Positions 7,058 to 15,226 of a stretch of DNA of 24,754 bases are shown here, piece after piece. Source of the DNA: Stramenopiles sp. TOSAG23-3 (Eukaryota; Sar); the NCBI GenBank assembly GCA_900128585.1, contig LT642299.1, forward strand, positions 1-24,754, written 5' to 3'. The translations under genes and the position numbers were made by a program. The notes under the pieces are model-generated. The model was not told the origin of the DNA, made no database searches, and saw only the letters and a program-made list of their open reading frames with translations. Each line of letters opens with the position of its first letter. Within the stretch, counting starts at the first letter, position 1.

Positions 7058-8881
7058 TTAAAAATCCATGGGTGGTTGGTTTCCAAATTGGCTTCCAACT
7101 TGGTTTCCAAACGCCATACTTCTTCTTCTAAATTTATCCTTCTTTTTTTTGAATAATTCTTTAAGAACAATGTCGTCTAGGTAATCTTTTTGGTCGTAGA
7201 CAACTGCCTGTTCAATTAAATTCAATACTTGAAGTTGTGTAGCGGAAGCTATTGGTTTAACACCGCGCATGCACACGACATCTTGAAATGGATTCCTGAC
7301 GGTGTATGCGGTGTACCACAAGAAGGCAAATACAAAAACTTCTAAAAACACAAATGCAAGGTATCGTTCTACCGAATCCTTCAATTCATCCAAGTACATG
7401 TATGGCATGAGCAATGCGTACGCCATGAGCAGAGAGAACCGAAAAAGATGTACAATGGTAGGTTCACTGTACGATTTAATAGAAGACATGGATCCCCACG
7501 ATGCATAGATGGAGTCCCATTTTGCATATATTTCACTTCTTACAGCTGCTCCTTCATCTTCTCCAAACCCAAGTTTACTCTCTGCTATTTTAGACAATTC
7601 ATCGACCAGCACAGTCATTACCGTTTCAAACAAATCAAATTGCGAATTGTTTTGAACGAGAGAAATCTTATTGTACAACGATATGTCCGTCTCATTTGGA
7701 ATATGTTCCCTTAGTTTATTCGCCCATTTTTGATAATCTCCCATGAGCTCACTCTGTTTTGTTTTAGGTTTATCGCACCAACCTTTTTCCCATGCTTGTC
7801 GCTCGTCCCATTTCATAAGGCATCTCATTTTTTCTTGGTTCCCGGGTTCTGGGGCATCATGTAGGTTTGTTATTTCTTCCCATTTTTTCCATTCGGACCA
7901 ATATATTTTTACCCGTTTGTGTCGTTCACCAAACACAGGATTAAACAACCCCCGGAACCACCAATTGCAGTTGCACCCATAACGTTCCGAATATAAATCA
8001 CCCCAGTAACCACACAACCACCGTTTGTTGCATGGGCACATTTTAAAGGGAAAAAAGTTCTTTTCCCACTTTTTGTATACTTGGTAGTTTTTGTAAGTTT
8101 CCAATTCGTCCCGTGTTGCAACGGTTTCTTTCTTACAAAAAATATGATTGATACACCCCTTTTTTAATCGTTGGCCTCGTAATACTACTCTAGCTACCGG
8201 TGCAATGACCCCTAATAATTTCCGTACTCTTTCAAACATGAAGCGTACATCGTTTTTAAAGACCAACTTCTCGTCCTTTGCTAATTCGTATTTTTCTTTG
8301 TCTACGGACATGTGTACTAAAAACATTGCCAAGGCTTTTACGTCGCCTGACAATGCTTCAAACAAACGAATTTCCTCTTTGTATTTCGCTATACCGCTTC
8401 CTAACGTCATCGTTAGCATAAACACCATAACGGCTTGAATGGTAGAGTATACTTTCTTCATGTACTCCAAGTCTGGGTCGGATGTGTAACAGGACTGTTG
8501 TAATCCGTCTACGGATGCGTTTGAGATTAATTTGACGCCTTGTTTCACGTACCCTATTTTTCCTTTGACGGGTTCATAAATGTAAAAACTAGAACCACAA
8601 TTGTCTACCCTAGCGATGAAAGTAGCGGTACCCATAGCGGTCAGAAGAATGATCCAACATGCCACTTTTGGGTGCAAGAGATATGCAAACCATCGAATAA
8701 CACAGTCTCCCGTCGCGTTACGTGTCGGTTCCGGGAATCGCAAAATCTCTACGGTACATTCCCTATCGCATTCTTTAAGCAAACGTGCTGTCTCCGTCCC
8801 TCTACTTTTGCCTCGGTTATCGTTACGCTGTATTGGTGCATACCTACCACTGTTGATGGATCCTCTTCTTCTTTTGTTCAT
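7058..8881 (-). CDS. Four-TM membrane protein with bestrophin-like topology (607 aa)
   Basis: Hydrophobic segments lie at about 72-90, 146-166, 479-497 and 507-527, leaving a large hydrophilic middle of about 310 residues. After the fourth segment comes VRNPF, which resembles the NPF that follows the last TM helix in bestrophin and related families. Two N-terminal and two C-terminal TM pairs also fit that fold. The assignment to an anion-channel-like family is an inference from topology. The middle contains a Cys/Trp-rich stretch (near 282-310, CPCNKRWLCGYWG then CNCNWWFRG) that could bind metal. The N-terminus is basic, and the C-terminus repeats FGNQ. The gene is followed after 28 bases by the transporter gene on the same strand. 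Its TATATA box (8903-8908) abuts the stop of the gene upstream. Confidence 0.72.
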   Translation of the reverse strand: MNKRRRGSINSGRYAPIQRNDNRGKSRGTETARLLKECDRECTVEILRFPEPTRNATGDCVIRWFAYLLHPKVACWIILLTAMGTATFIARVDNCGSSFYIYEPVKGKIGYVKQGVKLISNASVDGLQQSCYTSDPDLEYMKKVYSTIQAVMVFMLTMTLGSGIAKYKEEIRLFEALSGDVKALAMFLVHMSVDKEKYELAKDEKLVFKNDVRFMFERVRKLLGVIAPVARVVLRGQRLKKGCINHIFCKKETVATRDELETYKNYQVYKKWEKNFFPFKMCPCNKRWLCGYWGDLYSERYGCNCNWWFRGLFNPVFGERHKRVKIYWSEWKKWEEITNLHDAPEPGNQEKMRCLMKWDERQAWEKGWCDKPKTKQSELMGDYQKWANKLREHIPNETDISLYNKISLVQNNSQFDLFETVMTVLVDELSKIAESKLGFGEDEGAAVRSEIYAKWDSIYASWGSMSSIKSYSEPTIVHLFRFSLLMAYALLMPYMYLDELKDSVERYLAFVFLEVFVFAFLWYTAYTVRNPFQDVVCMRGVKPIASATQLQVLNLIEQAVVYDQKDYLDDIVLKELFKKKKDKFRRRSMAFGNQVGSQFGNQPPMDF

Positions 8882-8908
8882 TTGTATGATATGATGTAGA
8901 CCTATATA

Positions 8909-9178
8909 CTAAGAATAGCCAATTTTGTCAATAATTTGTTGACCAAGTTCCATTGCCCTGCATGTATCGGTTTGTGTGGCTTTGTCTTTTGACAATCGGT
9001 CTACTGCCATGTACAGTACACTATGGTTGATGAAGCCTAGATACGGATTGAGCGGTGGAAGTATAACTTTGTTTGCCTGTTCCATGGCAATTGTCTTTTG
9101 TGTCGTTTTTGTTTTATAATGTAAATATCCTAAGAATGGGAAATGATTCCACGCGGTTACGTTAATTCTGTCGTCCAT
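8909..9178 (-). CDS. Small protein of unknown function (89 aa)
   Basis: An ATG at 9178 gives an 89-residue protein with no signal peptide, no clear membrane segment and no motif I recognise. The middle (NKVILPPLNPYLGFINHSVL) is mildly hydrophobic. The C-terminal part is mixed-charge and probably helical. It is the middle gene of a minus-strand run between the large ATPase and the four-TM protein. A/T-rich TATA-like strings at 9203-9214 lie 25 to 36 bases upstream. The composition resembles the flanking genes and the frame fits the gap closely, so it is likely real. Confidence 0.6.
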   Translation of the reverse strand: MDDRINVTAWNHFPFLGYLHYKTKTTQKTIAMEQANKVILPPLNPYLGFINHSVLYMAVDRLSKDKATQTDTCRAMELGQQIIDKIGYS

Positions 9179-9219
9179 GTATAACTTTGTTATTTGAATA
9201 GATATATTTATATATGTAT

Positions 9220-12200
9220 TTACTCGATCGCCATGGCAATTCCTACAATTCGTTGTCTTTTCCGTGCTTGTACGAGTTCTTGTATATTTAAATTCATTCG
9301 ATCGGAGGCCTTTACTCTTTTTTTTGTGGCTTGAGCTTGTTGCGTTTCCATAAGATCTTGAGGGTAATGTTCTTGTTGTTGCGATTTTCCCAAGGTTTCA
9401 TGAACGATTTCCGGATGATACTCAATGGCACTCGCTTGATCCATTTCCAAGAACTCTATGCATCTTCTGCACCAGCCCCATGAGTCCGTGTCGGTATCCA
9501 TAACGGTTAAATCGTGTTCACCCAACATGGAATCGGTCAGACCAAGCATTCGTTTTACCCCGCTTGTCTCCTGAGACGAATTTTTGATGACTGGTCCGTC
9601 CTTCCTTAGGTTTCGTTTCATGTATAAGGTTTCCATAAACTGTGGCCATCGAATAACGCCTTTATCGCGATGTGGTAATCCTAAGACAATCTTCCGTTCT
9701 TTGGTATGGCAATGGGATAGACCTAGGATACATTCCTTCATAATGTTTTTCTCGTTGTTCGTTCGTATGTCTTCAAAGAGACCAATGTGAAAGTCATTAA
9801 AGCCTGTTCCCGGGATGAATACAACGACTGGTTTTTTCCCATCTTCGGTCACTGCCTTTGCAAAGTCGTCGTCGTACCTGTCTGTGTAATCGTTTTCAGG
9901 GTTTTTGTACCTGTACGAATTAAACGGTTCGCCCATCAGTTGTTGTAGTACACCGTGTATGTTGTGTATGGACGGTTTCCCGGTGGAAAATGGTATCGCG
10001 TTTTGTATTTTGACGCACAATTGGTGTATACCGTTTTTGAAGCGGATATAATTGAAGTCAACGGTTTCGGATCCAGTGTGAGTTTTATCTTTCTTGTACC
10101 CGGGATTTAGTTTGAAGACTTTCCACATGGCACGAATGGTTTTTTCGCGGGATACAGTCAATTGTGGGATTTCAACGGTGACCATGTTCATCGCACATAT
10201 GGCTATTTCTTGCGTGCAATAGAGCAATGGCTCAACATCCAACAGTTGTTCCAACTTGAACTCTTCCATGTGGTACTTTGAGTTGATGAAATGATACAAA
10301 ATATCCAACGCGTTTGTAATGGTAAGAATGCGACAAAGGATGTAGAATCGCTCTGTCGTTCGGGGTGGAATTCGTACATCAAACTTCTTGAAATTCTTTG
10401 AAATGTTGCTTAAGACAATGTTGGCAGCGTCCACGTCAACGTCTCGTATGATTCCACAAAAGATAAATTTCCAGACGTAGAAAACCTTCATTTGCTGGTC
10501 TTGGCAATAGTAGATAAACTGTTCGTACTTTTTCTTCAGTTCTGGTTTGTTTTGCATTTCGATATCTTTTGCTTTGTAGTCCGCTATGGTCTTGTCTACT
10601 CGATACACTTTGTCAAACTCACCCCAATGAAATCGTGACTTAACAGCTTCTTCTGCCAGAGCCGGGTTATCGTTGGTGGCACCCATGTAAACGCCAATTT
10701 GACTGGAAATGGCGATACGATTCTTACGTTCCCCTGTCTCCTCATCACGAACAAATTCTTTCGTGCGCACTCGATTGGAGGTTAATTTTTCCTTCATTGA
10801 CGACAACGCTTTTTGTGCGTCTTCGCTCTTGCTATTGGCTTGAAACAATCCGGGCGGCGCTTCATTAAAGATGGTGATATGGTCGTTTTGATCCCCATCA
10901 ATCGCATCGGCTCGTGTAGTCTGGTAGGTAATTTCCGATATGGTACCGGGAACGCTCATATCCGCCGCCCGTTCAAATGCAAACGATTTCGAAGTAGCAC
11001 TTTCGCCAGTGTATATTGAATTCCAATGCAGCTGGTTAATTCCGTGTTGACGGTACGCATCGTACTTTGCGTAATGCAATTTCACCAACTCCGGGTGAGC
11101 CGATGCTACACACATGAAGGAATCCAACGATTGTTGAAACCAAAATTGCATGTTTCCAAACGGTGACAATTCGCGGTCTCTTATTTCAAAGGTGAAATAT
11201 CCATGCTGTTCGTGTAATTCGGGACGCAAATGAAGCAACCAGCTCGCAATGGCTTTTCCGGGTGCCGATATATCCGCATCACCAGTAACGCACATCTGTT
11301 CAAACTTTTTAATCATAGTGTTTTTCGTACGTTGTTTATCGTCGCTAAAGGACATGCGATAGCTCGTTTCCATTTCAATGATATCAAATGCACTGATGCT
11401 ATGTTGATTTTGAAACTTGCTTTTCAGGCGATCCGTATATTCCATGCTTTCACTTCCATGGCCCGGTACGAAAGTCGAATCGTACACCATGTTGGCAGTC
11501 AACCAACCATAAATTTCCAGTGGTTGTGGGTCTTCGCGTTTGCAGTAAATGGTAAAACGTCCCTTCGCAGCCGATACAACCGTGTTGTATATATTGTCAT
11601 TAAGGTTGGTCCACATGTCGTTAATTTGGTGTACTTCCGTATCGGCGTTCAGGTACTCTTCCAATAAGCAACGTGCGGGACATGGTTTGATGTACATATC
11701 CTTACGTAACATGTCGTGTGGGTTTTGGGACACAATAATTTCCGGTAGATCGACCCACATGTACTGATGCGATGGAAGGTACTTTTTCCACAAGTATTGG
11801 GGTTGTAGCTGGTGCCAGAAGCGTTTCACAAGTAGCTTCTCGTTTGGGAATACGTACTTTCCATTTCGAAAATAATTGGCCCTGTCGTTTTGGCGAGCAC
11901 ACGCACCTTCAATTTCAAAATTTTCCAACGAAAAGATTTCAAAGGGCGAAGCCTCAAAGCCACGTATTTCCTCGTTGGACAATAGTTTGGTCGAAGAATA
12001 TATTTGTTCGGAGGTGAGCGTGTTGTTCTTGTAGACGTCGCACACGTTCAAGATGTACTCTTCCTTTGTCTTTACATGGCGCATGTAATACTCCCACTCC
12101 TTGTACATGGGCTTCTTACTTTCGCCCCGTCGAGTCGCATTGGAAAGCATAAAGCTAAAGACACCAGCAACGTCTGGGTTCCCGCGGTTGATAAAGGCGT

Positions 12201-12606
12201 GAATGCGTTCGCCAACAATAGTATCGGTGTCGGATTTGACGACTTCAAAAAACAATACTACCCCATTACCATCTGGTATGGTCGGTTCTTGTTCTTCCTC
12301 GGAACCCCTTGGCTTTTTCGGTTGCTTCTTCCGTAGTCCAAGTCGGTAGACGAAATCGATAAACCAAGTAAAGGTGACGCGATACGCTTGTGACTCTTTC
12401 GTACCTTCGTCTACGTTCTGCCAATCCGCAAAGGTAGACGCATTCGACTGCATGATACAGCGAGGAAGACGGTAGACCATGTGAATAAAGCCTTCCTCGT
12501 TGGAGGGGGGGATTTCCACACGGATATCGGACAAATGATTGGTGGCATTAAAGGCCCAATCTTTTCCGGAATGAAGGTACGTACAAGCTTGTAAATAATC
12601 GCTCAT
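9220..12606 (-). CDS. Large P-loop ATPase, probably a replicative helicase (SF3/D5-like), 1128 aa
   Basis: A P-loop is visible near residues 532-540 (TGESATSKS). A Walker B-like strand follows near 575-583 (HITIFNEAP, with Asn-Glu where Asp-Glu is usual). A sensor-like strand lies near 637-646 (GVYMGATNDN), followed by an Arg-rich VKSRFHW. Order and spacing of these three motifs fit a AAA+ or superfamily 3 helicase core. The length and the big N-terminal part resemble the D5-type primase-helicases of giant viruses. I could not identify primase residues in the first 500 positions, so a primase domain is unproven. The C-terminal tail is basic (KKRVKASDR, ARKRQR), as in DNA-binding or nuclear proteins. 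The ATG at 12606 has TATATAA 22 to 28 bases upstream. The starts of this gene and the 307-residue gene diverge across a 582-base gap. Confidence 0.62.
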   Translation of the reverse strand: MSDYLQACTYLHSGKDWAFNATNHLSDIRVEIPPSNEEGFIHMVYRLPRCIMQSNASTFADWQNVDEGTKESQAYRVTFTWFIDFVYRLGLRKKQPKKPRGSEEEQEPTIPDGNGVVLFFEVVKSDTDTIVGERIHAFINRGNPDVAGVFSFMLSNATRRGESKKPMYKEWEYYMRHVKTKEEYILNVCDVYKNNTLTSEQIYSSTKLLSNEEIRGFEASPFEIFSLENFEIEGACARQNDRANYFRNGKYVFPNEKLLVKRFWHQLQPQYLWKKYLPSHQYMWVDLPEIIVSQNPHDMLRKDMYIKPCPARCLLEEYLNADTEVHQINDMWTNLNDNIYNTVVSAAKGRFTIYCKREDPQPLEIYGWLTANMVYDSTFVPGHGSESMEYTDRLKSKFQNQHSISAFDIIEMETSYRMSFSDDKQRTKNTMIKKFEQMCVTGDADISAPGKAIASWLLHLRPELHEQHGYFTFEIRDRELSPFGNMQFWFQQSLDSFMCVASAHPELVKLHYAKYDAYRQHGINQLHWNSIYTGESATSKSFAFERAADMSVPGTISEITYQTTRADAIDGDQNDHITIFNEAPPGLFQANSKSEDAQKALSSMKEKLTSNRVRTKEFVRDEETGERKNRIAISSQIGVYMGATNDNPALAEEAVKSRFHWGEFDKVYRVDKTIADYKAKDIEMQNKPELKKKYEQFIYYCQDQQMKVFYVWKFIFCGIIRDVDVDAANIVLSNISKNFKKFDVRIPPRTTERFYILCRILTITNALDILYHFINSKYHMEEFKLEQLLDVEPLLYCTQEIAICAMNMVTVEIPQLTVSREKTIRAMWKVFKLNPGYKKDKTHTGSETVDFNYIRFKNGIHQLCVKIQNAIPFSTGKPSIHNIHGVLQQLMGEPFNSYRYKNPENDYTDRYDDDFAKAVTEDGKKPVVVFIPGTGFNDFHIGLFEDIRTNNEKNIMKECILGLSHCHTKERKIVLGLPHRDKGVIRWPQFMETLYMKRNLRKDGPVIKNSSQETSGVKRMLGLTDSMLGEHDLTVMDTDTDSWGWCRRCIEFLEMDQASAIEYHPEIVHETLGKSQQQEHYPQDLMETQQAQATKKRVKASDRMNLNIQELVQARKRQRIVGIAMAIE

Positions 12607-12972
12607 CTTTACAGTGAATTCTTTATTTTATATACTCTAAAAAATATCGAGTTGATAAATCAAGATTTATCTTCTTTTTATTTTCGAAACTTTTTACTCT
12701 TCCACCATACCGAAATAACTTAGTTATAAGAAAATACAAAACAGTAAAACTTTTGTTTAACCGGAGAACAAAATAATTATAAAATACCAAATAGAATTAA
12801 TATTTATATGGACCACAATATCTACCACAATTTTTATCAATGCTACGTACCACCTAAATAAATTTATCTAATACTGTGTGCATACTAACTTAAAAAAGCC
12901 CAACATCCCATCTGGTACATCCCAAATCGATCCCAAATGGTCCAATGCTATGTACCTGTTATTGGATTTGTA

Positions 12973-12987
12973 AATCCCATTTGGTAC
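12973..12987 (-). repeat. Intergenic GTACCAAATGGGATT motif, copy 1
   Basis: On the minus strand this reads GTACCAAATGGGATT, a perfect 15-base match to 21731-21745. A near copy with one difference over 14 bases lies at 12905-12918 (same strand), and a degenerate one at about 12929-12943. All are in gaps between genes. Confidence 0.6.
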
Positions 12988-13080
12988 ATGTGCTGTGTCT
13001 ATGTATGTACATGCGTTAGTTTTTATAAAATTTTTATGGACCCCCAAACGCATACGCATATAGACATACACACTCATACA

Positions 13081-13116
13081 CACACGGATACTCACACGGA
13101 TACTCGCACGGATGTG
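13081..13116 (+). repeat. Three 12-base tandem repeats (CACACGGATACT)
   Basis: Two exact copies of CACACGGATACT are followed by one diverged copy (CGCACGGATGTG), at the end of a CA-rich tract that begins near 13045. No spacers are present, so it is a minisatellite and not a CRISPR array. Confidence 0.85.
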
Positions 13117-13188
13117 TACAAATAAAATAAAAAAAGAAAAAGGAAACAAACAAAAATAGAGGTATAAATATAACAAAAAGTTAACAAA

Positions 13189-14112
13189 ATGTTTAGTAAA
13201 GTAAAAGAAATGTCACAAATCACTGCCAAGCGCACCGCCGAAGAGGCACAATTGACTGCGGAATCGGTAACGGAGAAGAAGTCCAAGGCCGCCAAGGGTC
13301 CGTGGATGCCAGTCGAATTCGACCACAATGGTGACTCAGCGTCGATCGCTGTGAAGAAGAATAATTCCGGGGAGCTTATGCCGGAGGTGCGTGTAAAAGG
13401 GGACGAGGACAGTACAATGGCCGTTCAGTTCAATACTCCGTGCATGACCGTCAAGTTCAGTGACCTAGGTCCCGGGGGAACTTACAAACCGGGAAATGAC
13501 AAATCGTACGGTACTGCTGATAACTACCATTACACTGTTAAGACCGTCACTGGGCTTCCCGACAAGGTATCTGCTGCAATGCCCAAGGAAGAAGAACGCC
13601 AACAGACTTTCTTGACTTGGAGCGACAGTGTGTGCAACGCCCTTCTTGAAAAAGCGTTTGAAACTGCTGGCTGTATGGAAAAAGACAAGAAGAAGGCCGC
13701 TAAATTGGCGAAGAAGAACAAGACCGATGCAAAGACTGAATTCATGAACGGTGCCAATAAATCCATGTTCAAGGAACACACGGACAAGGAAACGGACCAA
13801 GACATCGACCTTTACGTTTGCAAGCGTAGAGGGCTAACTACGGACGGAAAGTCGGACAAAAAAGTTGACAATCGTCCTGTGTTCTGGAAGCGCACCCGCG
13901 CTGGATTCGAAAAGATGGAAGACGTCAAGTACATCTCACAAGGTTCTGTATTAAAGTACCAAGTGGGCTTTCGTATGTACAGCTCGTCTCTAGGGTACGG
14001 CGTTTCGTGCAGTCTTGGAAAGAACATTGTTGTTATCTACCAAAAAAACAACCCGTCTGGTGCAAGTTCTTCTTCTTCGAACGAACCAAATGTTCCATAC
14101 ATTGAATTCTAA
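13189..14112 (+). CDS. Lys-rich protein, possible single-stranded DNA-binding protein (307 aa)
   Basis: The protein has a basic, Ala/Lys-rich N-terminus (KRTAEEAQ, TEKKSKAAK), a central part rich in Lys and Thr (about 163-185) and a C-terminal beta-rich segment (LKYQVGFRMYSSSLGYGVSC then LGKNIVVIYQ). A flexible Ser-rich tail ends in PNVPYIEF. A disordered tail ending in an acidic residue plus Phe is typical of phage gp2.5-like single-stranded DNA-binding proteins, a type reported in giant viruses. The assignment rests on this tail and the beta-rich segment and is tentative. Codon choice is visibly richer in G and C than in neighbours, often a sign of high expression. TATAAATATAA (13163-13173) lies about 16 bases upstream. 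It could instead be an abundant virion or other DNA-binding protein. Confidence 0.75.
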   Translation: MFSKVKEMSQITAKRTAEEAQLTAESVTEKKSKAAKGPWMPVEFDHNGDSASIAVKKNNSGELMPEVRVKGDEDSTMAVQFNTPCMTVKFSDLGPGGTYKPGNDKSYGTADNYHYTVKTVTGLPDKVSAAMPKEEERQQTFLTWSDSVCNALLEKAFETAGCMEKDKKKAAKLAKKNKTDAKTEFMNGANKSMFKEHTDKETDQDIDLYVCKRRGLTTDGKSDKKVDNRPVFWKRTRAGFEKMEDVKYISQGSVLKYQVGFRMYSSSLGYGVSCSLGKNIVVIYQKNNPSGASSSSSNEPNVPYIEF

Positions 14113-14258
14113 ATTCTCGAATTGAGATAGGTCACAAAGGAGGTGACTACGCCCGCCGCGCTATTCATCGAATTCATTCCTAATGCATTGAATTGGTGTA
14201 ATGGTAAGGTGGACAAGAATTTGTACTATATTATACGATAACTATATTATACTATGAA

Positions 14259-14696
14259 TTAAGCATTGCATACTGATCCAACACCATGACCCTGATCGTT
14301 CGTCCCACTTGCAAAAGTCCCCGAAGCATCGCACCCTTGTTTGTACGCCCGCATTTGCTCAATACATACACTGTTGTCGTAGTTAAAGCAGCATTTCGGT
14401 CTATTCAATACGTCTACTGGAGAAGCTAGCCCGGAGACCACACTAGTATACCCAAACCCACCGGACGCCAGAGTGGCCTTACTACAGGGTTTGCAATTCA
14501 AAACGTACGTGGAACCATCGTGGTTTAAAATGCCTCCTGCTCCATCTTCTTCCAATTGATTGAATTCACCAGCGGGACATGGCGTTAAAGTTGATATAGT
14601 AGGATGTGCGAGAAATCGTCCATCGCCGTGTGGACCATCCAAAGAGAAACTGTTCGCTACAGCCAGCATGGATAAAGCGATTACAATATACTTCAT
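14259..14696 (-). CDS. Secreted Cys-rich protein with signal peptide (145 aa)
   Basis: The start was set at 14696 (MKYIVIALSMLAVANSFS) rather than seven codons earlier. The shorter form begins with a classic signal peptide, and the TATATA box (14717-14722) then sits about 21 bases upstream as elsewhere. Cleavage is likely after ANS, near residue 16. The mature part has eight cysteines (TPCP, CKPC, KCCF, VC, GCD, VC), enough for four disulfide bonds, and is rich in Gly, Ser and Asp. I do not recognise a family. Secretion or a lumenal location is inferred. The divergent neighbour is a membrane protein that also has a Cys-containing loop. A PDI-like protein that could assist disulfide formation lies about 5 kb away. 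Confidence 0.75.
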   Translation of the reverse strand: MKYIVIALSMLAVANSFSLDGPHGDGRFLAHPTISTLTPCPAGEFNQLEEDGAGGILNHDGSTYVLNCKPCSKATLASGGFGYTSVVSGLASPVDVLNRPKCCFNYDNSVCIEQMRAYKQGCDASGTFASGTNDQGHGVGSVCNA

Positions 14697-14782
14697 TTTA
14701 TTGTATAACTTTACCATATATACTCTAAAAATCCAGATTGTTCTTTAATTTCATGTATATATAATCGTATCTTATAATACAA

Positions 14783-15226
14783 ATGAAATCGTGGATTATC
14801 TCTTCTATTTCTAGTATTATCCTCTTTACCACGATATCGTACATAGGTCATTTTTATTCGTATTGGACCACGCACTCAAAAGAATACACCCGTGCGTCTG
14901 TCTTTATTAAGACCGAAACTTGTACCAATCCTCGTGTTCGTTCCCAGCTCGGAGACTTTAACTTGTGCGATAAAAGTGAGACTATATTATCACAACCTCC
15001 TATTATCGCCGCATTGTTTGATGTGGCAAGAGACCTTAGTATATGTGGAAACAACCGGTGTAGTGTGTTCTACATCGATATTACAAAGAACCTATTCAAA
15101 GTTATAGTGGGCGCTGTAGTGTTGGCTATTCTAGGCGTGTGGGCAGGCTTATTGGACCTAAAACAACTGTGGGAAGAAAGGGTGAAAAATCATTACACTT
15201 TACCTACAAAACATAAAATTAAATAG
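14783..15226 (+). CDS. Two-TM membrane protein with a four-Cys loop (147 aa)
   Basis: A hydrophobic segment at about 4-22 could be a signal anchor. A second at about 106-124 (KVIVGAVVLAILGVWAGLL) is a clear membrane helix. The loop between them contains C47, C62, C88 and C93, a spacing that would allow two disulfides if it faces the lumen or the outside. The C-terminus is short and basic (LPTKHKIK). No family recognised. TATATATAA at 14756-14764 lies 19 bases before the ATG. The last 8 bases overlap the end of the convergent kinase-like gene. Virion membrane protein is one possible role, but nothing in the sequence proves it. Confidence 0.72.
   Translation: MKSWIISSISSIILFTTISYIGHFYSYWTTHSKEYTRASVFIKTETCTNPRVRSQLGDFNLCDKSETILSQPPIIAALFDVARDLSICGNNRCSVFYIDITKNLFKVIVGAVVLAILGVWAGLLDLKQLWEERVKNHYTLPTKHKIK

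Larger units (their letters stand above)
12607..13188. other. 582-base non-coding region between divergent genes
   Basis: I see no convincing gene here. It holds the TATA box of the ATPase gene (12628-12634) and that of the 307-residue gene (13163-13173). Between them are a strongly A/T-rich part (about 12640-12890), several copies of a GTACC...GGGAT motif (12905-12990) and a CA-rich simple-sequence tract (13045-13116). Frames open on either strand have low-complexity products such as Thr-His runs. It is the longest gap in the window and could hold a replication or regulatory element, but nothing seen proves this. Confidence 0.6.

Noticed and set aside
13045-13116. CRISPR-like array
   Set aside because: Repeats are 12 bases and directly adjacent with no spacers, so it is a minisatellite.
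12937-13125. Plus-strand 62-residue frame with Thr-His repeats
   Set aside because: It is translated simple sequence (CACACA-type), not a protein-like composition.
12868-13176. Minus-strand 102-residue frame in the long gap
   Set aside because: The product is low-complexity, derived from the CA-rich and A-rich tracts, and no TATA box is at the expected place.
14188-14235. Possible tRNA (GGTGTAATGGTAAGG resembles a D-arm)
   Set aside because: There is no matching acceptor stem, anticodon arm or T-arm GGTTCGA sequence around it.
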